This document shows, piece by piece, positions 1-7,001 of a DNA stretch of 7,833 nt. This DNA comes from 4572-123 sp964418755. GTDB taxonomy: Bacteria > Desulfobacterota > Desulfobacteria > Desulfobacterales > 4572-123. The stretch lies in NCBI GenBank assembly GCA_964418755.1, contig CAYQNS010000179.1, positions 1 to 7,833 of the forward strand. Direction: 5' to 3'. The notes beneath the pieces were generated by a model, which worked only from the letters and a program-made list of their open reading frames with translations, was not told where the DNA came from and did no database searches. Positions within the stretch are counted from its first letter, which is position 1. Each line of letters begins with the position of its first letter. A program made the translations under genes and the position numbers.

Positions 1-617
1 AGTCTGGACGCCGGAACTTCCGTCCACAGGCTTTTGGCAAATTCACCCCTGGCATGCAGGCATGACGCAAGCACGCCCACCTCTTCATTGGACTCGACCC
101 CCTCTATGCACACTGCGGCCGCACCGTCACCGAATATAACGGCCAGATCCCGGCCTCTGGTGGAAATATCCAGGCCGGTGCTGTGCACTTCCGCACCCAC
201 CAACAGGATGCGGTTGTAAAGTCCACTGCGAATAAAGGCATCGGCAGTGCTCAGGCCGTATAAAAAACCGGTGCACTGCTGGCGGATATCCAGGGCCGGC
301 GTTGATTCCAATCCAAGTTTGTGCTGCAGCAGACATCCCGAACCCGGAAAAAAAATGTCCGGGCTTAAAGTGGCAAAAATAATCAGATCAATATCCTCGG
401 CAGCCCATCCGGCCCGCTTCATGGCTATGCGTGAGGCTTCAAGGCCCAGGTCGGAAGGACCCGTGTCGCCCTCTTCTTCAATCCAGTGTCTCTGTTCAAT
501 TCCGGTACGTTTCCGTATCCATTCATTGGACGTATCCATCCATTGGGTAAGATCATCATTGGTTACGATTCGAGGAGGAAGATAGCGGCCGGTTCCGGTA
601 ATTATGGATTTTTTCAT
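1..617 (-). CDS. Beta-ketoacyl-ACP synthase III (FabH family), N-terminal 205 residues, cut by the window edge
   Basis: The enzyme should condense an acyl-CoA starter with malonyl-ACP, starting fatty acid (or specialised acyl chain) synthesis in the cytoplasm. The start is ATG at 617-615, with AAAGGA seven bases upstream. The reading frame stays open for 205 codons to base 3; the family is usually about 320-350 residues, so roughly 60% is present. Visible landmarks are the N-terminal thiolase-fold strand SIITGTGRYLPP, the WIRKRTGIEQR segment (residues 34-44), the nucleophile Cys115 in DIRQQCTGF, and RDLAVIFGDGAAAV (156-169). The catalytic His and Asn of the family lie beyond the edge. The cysteine context QQCTGF differs from the AACAGF of E. 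coli FabH, so this may be a paralogous KAS III rather than the main FabH. It follows manA after 121 bases with no obvious terminator between them, so co-transcription is possible. Family assignment is firm; the exact substrate is not. Confidence 0.92.
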   Translation of the reverse strand, partial: MKKSIITGTGRYLPPRIVTNDDLTQWMDTSNEWIRKRTGIEQRHWIEEEGDTGPSDLGLEASRIAMKRAGWAAEDIDLIIFATLSPDIFFPGSGCLLQHKLGLESTPALDIRQQCTGFLYGLSTADAFIRSGLYNRILLVGAEVHSTGLDISTRGRDLAVIFGDGAAAVCIEGVESNEEVGVLASCLHARGEFAKSLWTEVPASR

Positions 618-738
618 ATTGTTTTCCTTTTTTTGTAGGATGGTCTGGCACATCTTTCAGTGGTTTGCGTTTTCAGGAGATGATGCAATAATCCAGCATA
701 ATTTCAGCATCTTTCATAACACAACTTATCCGTATTGT

Positions 739-1941
739 TCAAACAGATACTGCCGCTTTATATAATATCAGCTTGCCTTTAATCGTATATTTTTGTACGG
801 CCGAGGGAATCATTACCGCTGTTCCCTTTTTGAGTTCAAGTGCATGATTCTCCAAATCGAGTATATGCCCTTTTCCCTTTGTGCACAGGATGATCTCAAG
901 ACTCCTGTCATCAGGACCCTGGTAAATGTTCAAACCGTCAAGACGAATTATGGATAATATAAACTCTTTTGCCGGGCAGGGAAACACACTTTCCAATGAA
1001 TTTTTGGCCAATGGTACAAGAATTTCAGGTTTTTTTTCCACAAAAGAAAGTATATTGACAAGTTCCGACACATCCAGATATTTTTTCGTCAGTCCGCCCC
1101 TTACTACATTGTCCGAGTTGGCCATGATCTCCATGCCCGTGCCCTCGAGATAGGCGTGCAGTTCACCGGCCCTGATAAACATGGCCTGCCCGGGTTCCAA
1201 ACAAATCAGATTTAAAATAACAGGTGCGAAGATACCTGCGTCCCCGGGATATTCATCATAAAGCCTGACCATCCATTCAAAAATCGGATCATCCCCCGAA
1301 AGCTTTGCAGCCTTTTGAATTGATTTATTTATAATAATTTTTTTTTGGTTTGCACCCAGATTCATAAAATTCTTAAAAAACAGTTGAAGCCCTTTTGGGT
1401 CGGGCATGATCTCAAGGCCGTCTATTTCCTTTGATAATTCAGGGCCGCACACTTTCCGCATTCGAGAAACAATTTCGGGTACCCTGCGAAATCCGTTTAA
1501 CCCCCAGAATCGGGTCATGGCGCAGATACATTCGGGTTTGTGATTGGCGTCCCTGTAATTCCGGTTAAAGGCATCAATCGGGATTTTCTTAGAATCTTCC
1601 CTGGCAAATCCCCTGCGGGCCTGTTCCAGATCGGGATGTGCCTGAATCGAAAGCGGTCTGGCCACCGCCAGGACCTTAAAAAGGTATGGTAATTGTTTGT
1701 TAAATTTTTCGGAGACAACCTTTCCAAGCATTTCAACCGGATTTTTTCTGATCAGTTCCAGCAGTGATATCCATTGGTCGCCATATCTGACCAGGGAGGG
1801 CGCTTTGGGATGGGCTCCCATCCAAAGTTCCGCCTGAGGCTTTTTTGACGGCAGGGCTCGGCCCATGAGTTCTGCAATGGCCGTATGCGACCCCCAGGCA
1901 TATTCCTGAATGCTGTTTTTTAATATACCAATTTTCATCAT
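739..1941 (-). CDS. manA: Mannose-6-phosphate isomerase, class I
   Basis: This zinc enzyme interconverts fructose 6-phosphate and mannose 6-phosphate, linking glycolysis to GDP-mannose for polysaccharide and LPS synthesis. The 400-residue product matches the family length (E. coli ManA is 391). The N-terminal YAWGSHTAIAELMG block is typical. Expected zinc ligands are all visible: Gln100 and His102 in PLSIQAHPD, Glu137 in NHKPE, and His262 in GELHAYLEG. The active-site arginine is Arg281 in NSDNVVRGGLTKKYLDV. A C-terminal cupin-like region (about 320-400) is present. Two ATGs are adjacent (1941 and 1938). GGGAGG at 1952-1947 is 5 bases from the first and 8 from the second, so the second may be the true start, which would shorten the protein by one residue. 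The gene diverges from the acyltransferase remnant and lies upstream of the KAS III gene in the same direction. It seems intact. Confidence 0.95.
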   Translation of the reverse strand: MMKIGILKNSIQEYAWGSHTAIAELMGRALPSKKPQAELWMGAHPKAPSLVRYGDQWISLLELIRKNPVEMLGKVVSEKFNKQLPYLFKVLAVARPLSIQAHPDLEQARRGFAREDSKKIPIDAFNRNYRDANHKPECICAMTRFWGLNGFRRVPEIVSRMRKVCGPELSKEIDGLEIMPDPKGLQLFFKNFMNLGANQKKIIINKSIQKAAKLSGDDPIFEWMVRLYDEYPGDAGIFAPVILNLICLEPGQAMFIRAGELHAYLEGTGMEIMANSDNVVRGGLTKKYLDVSELVNILSFVEKKPEILVPLAKNSLESVFPCPAKEFILSIIRLDGLNIYQGPDDRSLEIILCTKGKGHILDLENHALELKKGTAVMIPSAVQKYTIKGKLILYKAAVSV

Positions 1942-2111
1942 ATTTGCCTCCCGGGTGTCGGCATCTCATCACGACCGTGCCCATATGGCGGATTGACGAT
2001 TCAATTGAGCGGATACCTTAGGGGAGTATTTTTTTCGAGACCATCAACCTTTGAATTGCAAACCATTCAGCTTGAGCAGGCAAAACCGTATGCCCAAATT
2101 ATTCTTGCATT

Positions 2112-2141
2112 TATTCAGAACGCCGGGATATATTCAGAACG
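2112..2141. repeat. Pair of 11-base direct repeats upstream of the plsC remnant
   Basis: TATTCAGAACG occurs at 2112-2122 and exactly again at 2131-2141, a period of 19 bases. The pair sits 30-60 bases before the start codon of the broken acyltransferase gene, in the 229-base divergent spacer shared with manA. It could be a tandem operator half-site or a chance or slippage duplication. No regulator is recognised. Confidence 0.4.
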
Positions 2142-2170
2142 TCTGTGCAAAAACAACATATGGATTTAGC

Positions 2171-2714
2171 ATGCAAAATCGTATCATTTCACTGGGCATA
2201 TTGTTTTTCATCGGTACCACGTCGATTCTTTTTTTTATAACTGCTCTCGCGATATGGGCTTTTACAGTCCTGCTCGATCGGCGGTTGATTATTCTGCACT
2301 GCTTTACATCTTTCTGGGCTTCGCTTTATTTGTGGATCGTTCCGGCCTGGTCAATTTCCATTAAAGGGCGGGATAAAATAAAAAAAGGCACAACCTATAT
2401 AATCGTGTCCAACCATCAGTCCCAACTTGATATCCTCGCCGCCTTCAAACTTTTTTTTCATTTTAAATGGGTGTCCAAGGCTGAAATTTTTAAAGTTCCC
2501 CTGAATACCTATTCTTCCCATCGTCATTAACGGAACCAAAAATGCGTTGCCCAAACACAGTATGAATTTCCACGGACAACATGCTATAAACGTCGAGGTT
2601 CTGGATGAAATCCCATATAAAAACTATTCACACTTTTCCGTAACGGAAACCGCTGATTTTATCCGTCATAAAATAATTGAACACGTTAATGAACATAAGG
2701 GGCGCGGAAAATAG
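2171..2714 (+). pseudogene. plsC: Broken PlsC-type lysophospholipid acyltransferase (internal deletion plus frame change)
   Basis: Intact relatives transfer an acyl chain to 1-acyl-glycerol-3-phosphate at the inner membrane. The first frame (ATG 2171 to TAA 2530, 119 codons) has a hydrophobic N-terminus (residues about 5-35 and 40-60). It also has the acyltransferase motif NHQSQLD (His82, Asp87), followed by WVSKAEIFKVP, after which it reads an unrelated NTYSSHRH and stops. The family's C-terminal part resumes one frame over, from about 2505-2517 (PILPIVINGTKNALPKHS) to TAG at 2712-2714, ending in a charged helix. The segment normally between these blocks, with the NRYI..RG arginine and the FPEGTR substrate-binding motif, is absent. 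I estimate about 70 residues are lost. Total coding potential is about 180 codons against about 240-260 in the family. The start has only a weak ribosome site. The short first-frame product would lack an acyl-acceptor site and is unlikely to be active. Confidence 0.85.
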
Positions 2715-2746
2715 TAAATATCCTATAATTGCACCGGATTTTAGCT

Positions 2747-2759
2747 CGCCTTCGAGGCG
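2747..2759. terminator. Small GC-rich hairpin between convergent plsC remnant and efp
   Basis: CGCCT (2747-2751) and AGGCG (2755-2759) form a perfect 5-base stem with a 3-base loop in the 101-base convergent spacer. It could help end transcripts from either side. There is no clear T-run on either strand: the minus strand continues AGCTAAAATCC and the plus strand CATAACTTATC. An intrinsic terminator is therefore only a weak suggestion. Confidence 0.2.
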
Positions 2760-2815
2760 CATAACTTATCGCACATGATGGGTTGCCCGATTATCCGCGA
2801 AACACTCCGGCAAAG

Positions 2816-3379
2816 CTATTCCTTGACACGTTCAACATACTGACCGGTTCGCGTATCAATCCTGACCAGAGAGTCCTCCTCGATAAAGGGAGGAACCTGA
2901 AGCACAAGGCCGGTTTCAAGCGTTGCCGGTTTTGAATCGCCCGAGACGGTATCTCCCTTGACCCATGGATCGGTTTTTTTAATACGCAACTCAACAAAAT
3001 TCGGCAGGGTAATACCGATAGGGTTTCCGTCAAATAAAAGGGCGCTGCAGACAGTGTTTTCCTTGAGGAGATCCTTGGCCTCGCTGATCTGATCTTCCGT
3101 TAAAAATTCTTGTTCATAGTTGGCGGTATTCATGAAACAATAACTGCCCCCGTCATAATAAAGGTATTCCATCTCAACTTCTTCCAGGTCGGCTTCCTTG
3201 AATTTTTCCCCGGATCGATACGTTCTGTCAAATTGGCTGCCGGTAATCATGTTTTTGAGTCTGCACTTATAGAGCGCCTGGCCTTTTCCGGGTTTTACGA
3301 ATGCAAACTGGGCAATCACATATGGATCGCCATCGATTTCGATTTTCAGACCTTTTCTAAGGTCACCGCTTTCATACAT
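2816..3379 (-). CDS. efp: Translation elongation factor P
   Basis: EF-P binds stalled ribosomes between the P and E sites and promotes peptide bond formation at polyproline stretches. The 187-residue length is normal for the family. Domain I (about 1-64) carries the loop KPGKGQAL with Lys32 at the tip, the position equivalent to the modified Lys34 of E. coli EF-P. Domain II follows (about 65-127, with EVEMEYLYYDGGSYCFMN). Domain III (about 128-187) ends with the family signature IDTRTGQYVERV. The loop type (PGKG lysine) fits beta-lysylation by EpmA/EpmB-type enzymes or use without modification, rather than the arginine rhamnosylated by EarP; no modification gene is visible here. The start is ATG 3379 with a full AGGAGG at 3395-3390, ten bases away. 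The gene follows the TrpF-like gene after 31 bases and is probably co-transcribed with it. It seems complete. Confidence 0.97.
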   Translation of the reverse strand: MYESGDLRKGLKIEIDGDPYVIAQFAFVKPGKGQALYKCRLKNMITGSQFDRTYRSGEKFKEADLEEVEMEYLYYDGGSYCFMNTANYEQEFLTEDQISEAKDLLKENTVCSALLFDGNPIGITLPNFVELRIKKTDPWVKGDTVSGDSKPATLETGLVLQVPPFIEEDSLVRIDTRTGQYVERVKE

Positions 3380-3410
3380 CTTTTTTATTCCTCCTGAAAT
3401 TATTTATTAA

Positions 3411-4190
3411 TTACGCCGTTTTCAAGTCCTGTCCAGCCCTTTGGACCTCCTGAATAAATCTGCGGACTTTATCGGTATCTTTTTTAAACCGGACGGGGTT
3501 TCCCCCGGGATTCTGGACATTTGTACCCGTGCAGCTATCTATGCCGGCAGGTAAGGTTTCCTGCAAGGCATTATATACATTGTCCGGCGTAATGCCACCG
3601 GCAAGAATAACCGGAATTGTGCTTTTCGCAACCAGATCGGCAGCCATTTCCCAGTCACACGTCTGGCCGGTAATACCGATATAACCGGTCTCCGGCTGTT
3701 CTGCGGCAGCAGAATCTTTTTCGTCAAACAGCAACGTGTCGGTCAGAAAAAAATCGCTGATACGCTCAAAATCCCTTGCCAGCTCAAGCGTTGGAATTTT
3801 TTTGCTCATATTTTTTTGGCCGATGGGAATCGATCTCATTATTTTTATTTCCGGAAAACGGTGTCTGATATTTTGCTGCAGTATTTTAAAAATTTCACAG
3901 GCCACCCCTTGAATTTTACAGTGAACCAGATCATCACAAAAATGAACAATATCCGGACGGTAATAATCCAGGGCCCGACAGATATCATCCTGGTTTCTGA
4001 ACAGCATGATCAAGCTGCTTTTGGCTTTGGTCGACGCCACAAGATCAACCGTCTCCCTGATCTGTGGAATTTTCCATAAATTCCGCCCCGTAACGACGCT
4101 GCCGATTCGGTCCACGCCGAGTTCAATCATAGCTTCAGCCTCACGGGGTGTCTGGATTTCATAGATTTGTGTAAAAATATTTTTATTCAT
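3411..4190 (-). CDS. TrpF-fold protein (phosphoribosylanthranilate isomerase family, COG0135-like), atypical
   Basis: Family enzymes isomerise N-(5-phosphoribosyl)anthranilate in tryptophan synthesis. The predicted protein (259 residues from ATG 4190; 260 if GTG 4193 is used) shows a TIM-barrel pattern. Strand 1 is FTQIYEIQT, followed by ELGVDRIGSVV. IVHFCDD sits where QLHG-like sequence is usual. FFLTDTLLF carries an Asp at the general-acid position, followed by GITGQTCDW. The phosphate-binding LAGGITPDNV lies at about 197-206, and AGIDSCTGTN comes before a C-terminal helix (KVRRFIQEV). The strand 1 KIC motif of true TrpF is replaced by QIY, so the general-base cysteine appears to be lost (Tyr11 in the 260-residue numbering). 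It is longer than typical TrpF (about 200-230) and is not in a trp operon. Fold membership is fairly clear; the reaction is unknown and may not be tryptophan synthesis. No good ribosome site precedes the start. The partner gene efp lies 31 bases downstream. Confidence 0.7.
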   Translation of the reverse strand: MNKNIFTQIYEIQTPREAEAMIELGVDRIGSVVTGRNLWKIPQIRETVDLVASTKAKSSLIMLFRNQDDICRALDYYRPDIVHFCDDLVHCKIQGVACEIFKILQQNIRHRFPEIKIMRSIPIGQKNMSKKIPTLELARDFERISDFFLTDTLLFDEKDSAAAEQPETGYIGITGQTCDWEMAADLVAKSTIPVILAGGITPDNVYNALQETLPAGIDSCTGTNVQNPGGNPVRFKKDTDKVRRFIQEVQRAGQDLKTA

Positions 4191-4255
4191 CACTTAAAAT
4201 ATTGGAAGTATCCCAACTATGAATCACTCCCCTGCCCTTCACCCTTAAAATAAAG

Positions 4256-4284
4256 TTGACTTTTTCCAAGTTCTCTAACATATT
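4256..4284 (+). promoter_or_regulatory. Candidate sigma70-type promoter for guaA
   Basis: TTGACT at 4256-4261 (5 of 6 to the -35 consensus) and CATATT at 4279-4284 (4 of 6 to the -10) are separated by 17 bases, the ideal spacing. This would start the transcript near 4291, about 200 bases before the guaA start codon. It is a motif match only. Confidence 0.45.
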
Positions 4285-4331
4285 CACTTTGTTTTCGCAA
4301 TTTGTTTAACCGCCCTGATGATGGTAAAAAA

Positions 4332-4366
4332 TGATAAGTTGCAGGGCAAATTGGCAACTTTCATCA
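4332..4366 (+). other. Imperfect inverted repeat in the guaA leader
   Basis: AAGTTGC (4336-4342) and GCAACTT (4354-4360) are perfect complements around an 11-base loop. TGAT (4332-4335) and ATCA (4363-4366) extend the stem past a 2-base bulge. It could form an RNA hairpin about 40 bases into the predicted leader or be a dyad operator. No U-run follows, so it is not an intrinsic terminator by itself. Confidence 0.4.
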
Positions 4367-4493
4367 AGGTTGGAAAATAGTTTTCATTTTCTTGATATCG
4401 TGTTTGTCAGGGAAAACCCGTGCCGTATCTTTTTAGATAATTTGTTTTGCAAAAAAACTGGGCGAATTGTCGGCAACCTATTACGAGGTTTTT

Positions 4494-6023
4494 ATGATAC
4501 TTGTCATTGATTTTGGTTCACAGTACAATCAATTGATTGCCCGCAGGGTCAGAGAGGCTCACGTCTTTTGTCAGATCGAACCGCCCTCCATCAACATGGA
4601 TGCCATCCGTAATCTTAACCCCGACGGCATCATCCTGTCGGGAGGGCCGTCAAGCATTTATGATAAAAACAGTCCGAAAATCGATCGGGCCGTTCTGGAT
4701 TTAAAAATTCCGATTCTCGGCATCTGTTACGGGATGCAATTTATGGTCGACGCCCTGGGCGGCACTGTGGAACATGCCGGGAAGCGCGAATACGGTTTTG
4801 CCGAATTTGAGGTCAAAAAGCAGGAAGGCATTTTCAAAGATGTCGACAAAAAAACAAAATGCTGGATGAGCCATGGCGATTCCATTGTAAAACTGCCCCG
4901 GGGATTTTCCATTGCAGGATCCACGGCAAATACCCGGATTGCGGCAGTGATCAACAAAAAAAAGAATCTTTACGGACTTCAGTTTCACCCCGAGGTTGAG
5001 CATACGGCCCAGGGAAAAACCATACTGCGCAACTTTCTGTTCACCGTCTGCGGGTGTAAAAAAAAATGGACCATGAAATCGTTTGCCAGGGACGCGGTCT
5101 CCCAGATACAGGCTACCGTACAGGATAAAAAAGTGATCCTTGGATTAAGCGGAGGGGTCGATTCATCGGTCAGCGCTGTTTTGATCAACAAGGCTATCGG
5201 GAAAAATCTTACCTGCATTTTTGTGGACAACGGTCTTTTGCGCAAGGATGAAGCCATTAAGCTCAAAAAGATACTGCGGCAGCACTTGAAAATTAAAATC
5301 CGATTTGTAAGCGCCCGCAACCTTTTTTTAAAGGCTCTGTCCAACGTTACCGATCCTGAAAAAAAAAGAAAAATCATCGGGAAAGTCTTTATGGATGTGT
5401 TCGAAGCGGAAGCCGGAAAAATCAAGGGTGCTGATTTTCTGGCCCAGGGAACACTGTATCCCGATGTCATCGAATCGGTATCGGCATTTGGGGGGCCATC
5501 GGCCGTTATCAAATCCCACCACAATGTCGGGGGGCTTCCCAGCAAAATGAAACTCAAGCTTGTCGAGCCCTTAAAATATCTTTTTAAAGACGAAGTTCGT
5601 CTGCTGGGAGCGGAATTGGAAATGCCTGAAGAGCTCATCTGGCGCCAGCCGTTTCCCGGACCGGGCCTTGCCATCCGGATCATTGGAGAGATTACCCGGA
5701 AACGTCTGGCCATTTTAAGAGAAGCGGATGCACTTTTGCTTGAAGAAATAAGAGCCGGCGGGTATTATAAAAAGTTGTGGCAGTCCTTTGGTGTATTGTT
5801 GCCCATAAAAAGCGTCGGGGTCATGGGCGATCAAAGGACCTATGAAAATATTCTGGCGATACGGGCCGTAACCAGCAAGGATGCCATGACGGCCGACTGG
5901 GCCAGACTGCCGCATAAACTTTTGGGGAAAATATCCAATCGAATCATTAACGAAGTAAAGGGAATAAACCGGGTCGTGTATGATATCAGCTCAAAGCCGC
6001 CCGGAACTATTGAATGGGAATAA
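4494..6023 (+). CDS. guaA: GMP synthase (glutamine-hydrolysing)
   Basis: GuaA converts XMP, ATP and glutamine to GMP in the last step of guanine nucleotide synthesis in the cytoplasm. The 509-residue protein is of normal length. The N-terminal class I glutamine amidotransferase has the nucleophile Cys78 in LGICYGMQ and the His165/Glu167 pair in QFHPEVEHT. The ATP pyrophosphatase domain starts with the P-loop LSGGVDSSV (about 217-225). It is followed by ADFLAQGTLYPDVIES and HHNVGGLP, which belong to the XMP/ATP site. The C-terminal dimerisation domain has RQPFPGPGLAIRI (from about 384), SVGVMGDQRTYE and the terminal KPPGTIEWE. The start is ATG 4494 because GAGG at 4485-4488 sits 5 bases before it and MILVIDFGSQYNQLIARR is the conserved beginning; a TTG at 4467 in frame would add nine non-conserved residues. 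The next gene begins 6 bases after the stop. The gene seems intact. Confidence 0.98.
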   Translation: MILVIDFGSQYNQLIARRVREAHVFCQIEPPSINMDAIRNLNPDGIILSGGPSSIYDKNSPKIDRAVLDLKIPILGICYGMQFMVDALGGTVEHAGKREYGFAEFEVKKQEGIFKDVDKKTKCWMSHGDSIVKLPRGFSIAGSTANTRIAAVINKKKNLYGLQFHPEVEHTAQGKTILRNFLFTVCGCKKKWTMKSFARDAVSQIQATVQDKKVILGLSGGVDSSVSAVLINKAIGKNLTCIFVDNGLLRKDEAIKLKKILRQHLKIKIRFVSARNLFLKALSNVTDPEKKRKIIGKVFMDVFEAEAGKIKGADFLAQGTLYPDVIESVSAFGGPSAVIKSHHNVGGLPSKMKLKLVEPLKYLFKDEVRLLGAELEMPEELIWRQPFPGPGLAIRIIGEITRKRLAILREADALLLEEIRAGGYYKKLWQSFGVLLPIKSVGVMGDQRTYENILAIRAVTSKDAMTADWARLPHKLLGKISNRIINEVKGINRVVYDISSKPPGTIEWE

Positions 6024-6029
6024 GCTGCC

Positions 6030-6959
6030 ATGAATGAGGACCACAAATCTGATTTTAAAATTCGCATCGACGAGGATGAGCCCTCGCGTTCTTTTTTTAA
6101 TCGTGAAGTTGAAAACCAGCAAATAAAAAAGCTTCGCAGACGCATTACGTTTATGTCATTCTTTACACTCTGCCTGCTTGCACTTGCACTCACTTATGCA
6201 TATATCGACATCAAAAAGCAGGTGGGTGGTTTTAATGTCAGCGGCTCCCGCGGGTTTGAAGCCCTTTCTCAGGACGTTGAGTCCAGATTTTCTTCGTTAT
6301 CGGTGAAATATGCTGAAATCGAAGATAAGTTTTCAAATAAAATAACCGCCCTGGAAAATTCCGTGGCATCGGTAAAAACCGACCTGGACAAAACCGCTGC
6401 ATCCCAGCACAAGTCCGCTGCATCTGTAGAAAAATCATTACAGACAATCCAGTCGTCCAAGGCCGACAAGAAAGCGCTTTCCAGTCTGAAAAAAAAGACG
6501 GCTGCCACAGTCGTTGCACTTCAGAAGGATATGAAAAAATTCCCCTCTATGCTCCAAAGCATGGACAGCGAATATGACGGAGTACTGGCGGAATTCCAGC
6601 AGGACCTGGAATCGATTGGTAAAAAAATTCTTGATTTGCAGAGCTCCCTTTCGGAACTGGCTGCCGTTTCAGGCCGCAGGCTTACAAAAAAAGAGATGAA
6701 AGCAGGACTTGACAAGCAATCTTTTAATTTTCAAAACCAGGTGGATGAATTGACTACCCTGCTGAACAGAAATGACGATAAAATAGAAATCTTTATCAAC
6801 CGGATCGAGGCTCTGAAAAAAGATTTCAGCGAAATTGCAGGCATAGCGCCTGCTCAACCTGCCCCGCTCACCCCCAAACCCGCTGAGTCATCTGAAAACA
6901 CGGTACCCGATGATTCTATCACCGGCAATGAAGGAGTCAAAGAGCAGGATATTCAATAA
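6030..6959 (+). CDS. Single-pass membrane protein with long coiled coil, function unknown
   Basis: I do not recognise a family. The 309-residue product has a charged N-terminal segment (1-38) ending in the basic stretch KKLRRR. One membrane span follows (about 39-58, ITFMSFFTLCLLALALTYAY). The long region from about 75 to 270 is rich in Ser, Lys, Glu and Leu, with helix and coiled-coil character. The tail (about 271-309) is rich in Pro, Glu and Asp and probably disordered. The positive residues before the span suggest the N-terminus is inside and the coiled coil is periplasmic. It starts 6 bases after the guaA stop, with only weak ribosome-site potential inside the guaA tail (GGGA), so translational coupling with guaA is plausible. 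Comparable anchored coiled coils act as scaffolds in the envelope or in division, but nothing here proves a role. It converges on the integrase gene with a 42-base gap and no clear terminator. Confidence 0.85.
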   Translation: MNEDHKSDFKIRIDEDEPSRSFFNREVENQQIKKLRRRITFMSFFTLCLLALALTYAYIDIKKQVGGFNVSGSRGFEALSQDVESRFSSLSVKYAEIEDKFSNKITALENSVASVKTDLDKTAASQHKSAASVEKSLQTIQSSKADKKALSSLKKKTAATVVALQKDMKKFPSMLQSMDSEYDGVLAEFQQDLESIGKKILDLQSSLSELAAVSGRRLTKKEMKAGLDKQSFNFQNQVDELTTLLNRNDDKIEIFINRIEALKKDFSEIAGIAPAQPAPLTPKPAESSENTVPDDSITGNEGVKEQDIQ

Positions 6960-7001
6960 TCCATAACGGCCCCTCCCCTTCTCCGATTCTTTGGTCTATG
7001 T

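Larger units (their letters stand above)
4194..4493. other. Divergent spacer and guaA leader, no gene seen
   Basis: These 300 bases separate the TrpF-like gene (minus) from guaA (plus). They contain a plausible plus-strand promoter (4256-4284), the imperfect hairpin at 4332-4366, and two AT-rich stems: GAAAA/TTTTC at 4373-4385 and TATCT/AGATA at 4426-4439. If the promoter is used, the guaA transcript would have a leader of about 200 bases, which is long for a simple ribosome site. I do not recognise the conserved core of a purine riboswitch. A minus-strand promoter for the TrpF-like gene must also lie here but none stands out. Confidence 0.5.

Noticed and set aside
618..738. Small ORF (14 codons) and GATGC/GCATC arms between manA and the KAS III gene
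   Set aside because: The ORF is too short and has no motif. The five-base arms have no extended pairing or T-run, so neither a gene nor a terminator is supported.
2715..2815. Possible attC-like site in the plsC/efp spacer (GCATAAC at 2758-2764)
   Set aside because: It mismatches the RYYYAAC core and has no matching GTTRRRY partner at a suitable distance. The spacer is also far from the integrase.
4183..4227. A 14-codon minus-strand leader ORF (GTG 4227, stop overlapping the TrpF-like start) containing one Trp codon
   Set aside because: A single Trp codon and no attenuator-like alternate hairpins give no support for trp attenuation. The purine-rich tract upstream is too close to the GTG, so chance is the simpler explanation.
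4467..4493. TTG at 4467 as guaA start
   Set aside because: The nine added residues are not typical of GuaA. The ATG at 4494 has a well-spaced GAGG and begins the conserved sequence.
4985..5713. A 242-codon open frame on the minus strand
   Set aside because: It lies wholly antisense to guaA, whose frame is strongly conserved. Its predicted protein has the low-complexity look of a shadow frame and no recognisable motif.
6960..7001. Terminator or attI-type site in the convergent gap between the coiled-coil gene and the integrase
   Set aside because: No stem of useful length with a T-run is visible, and no sequence fits the GTTRRRY core on either strand.
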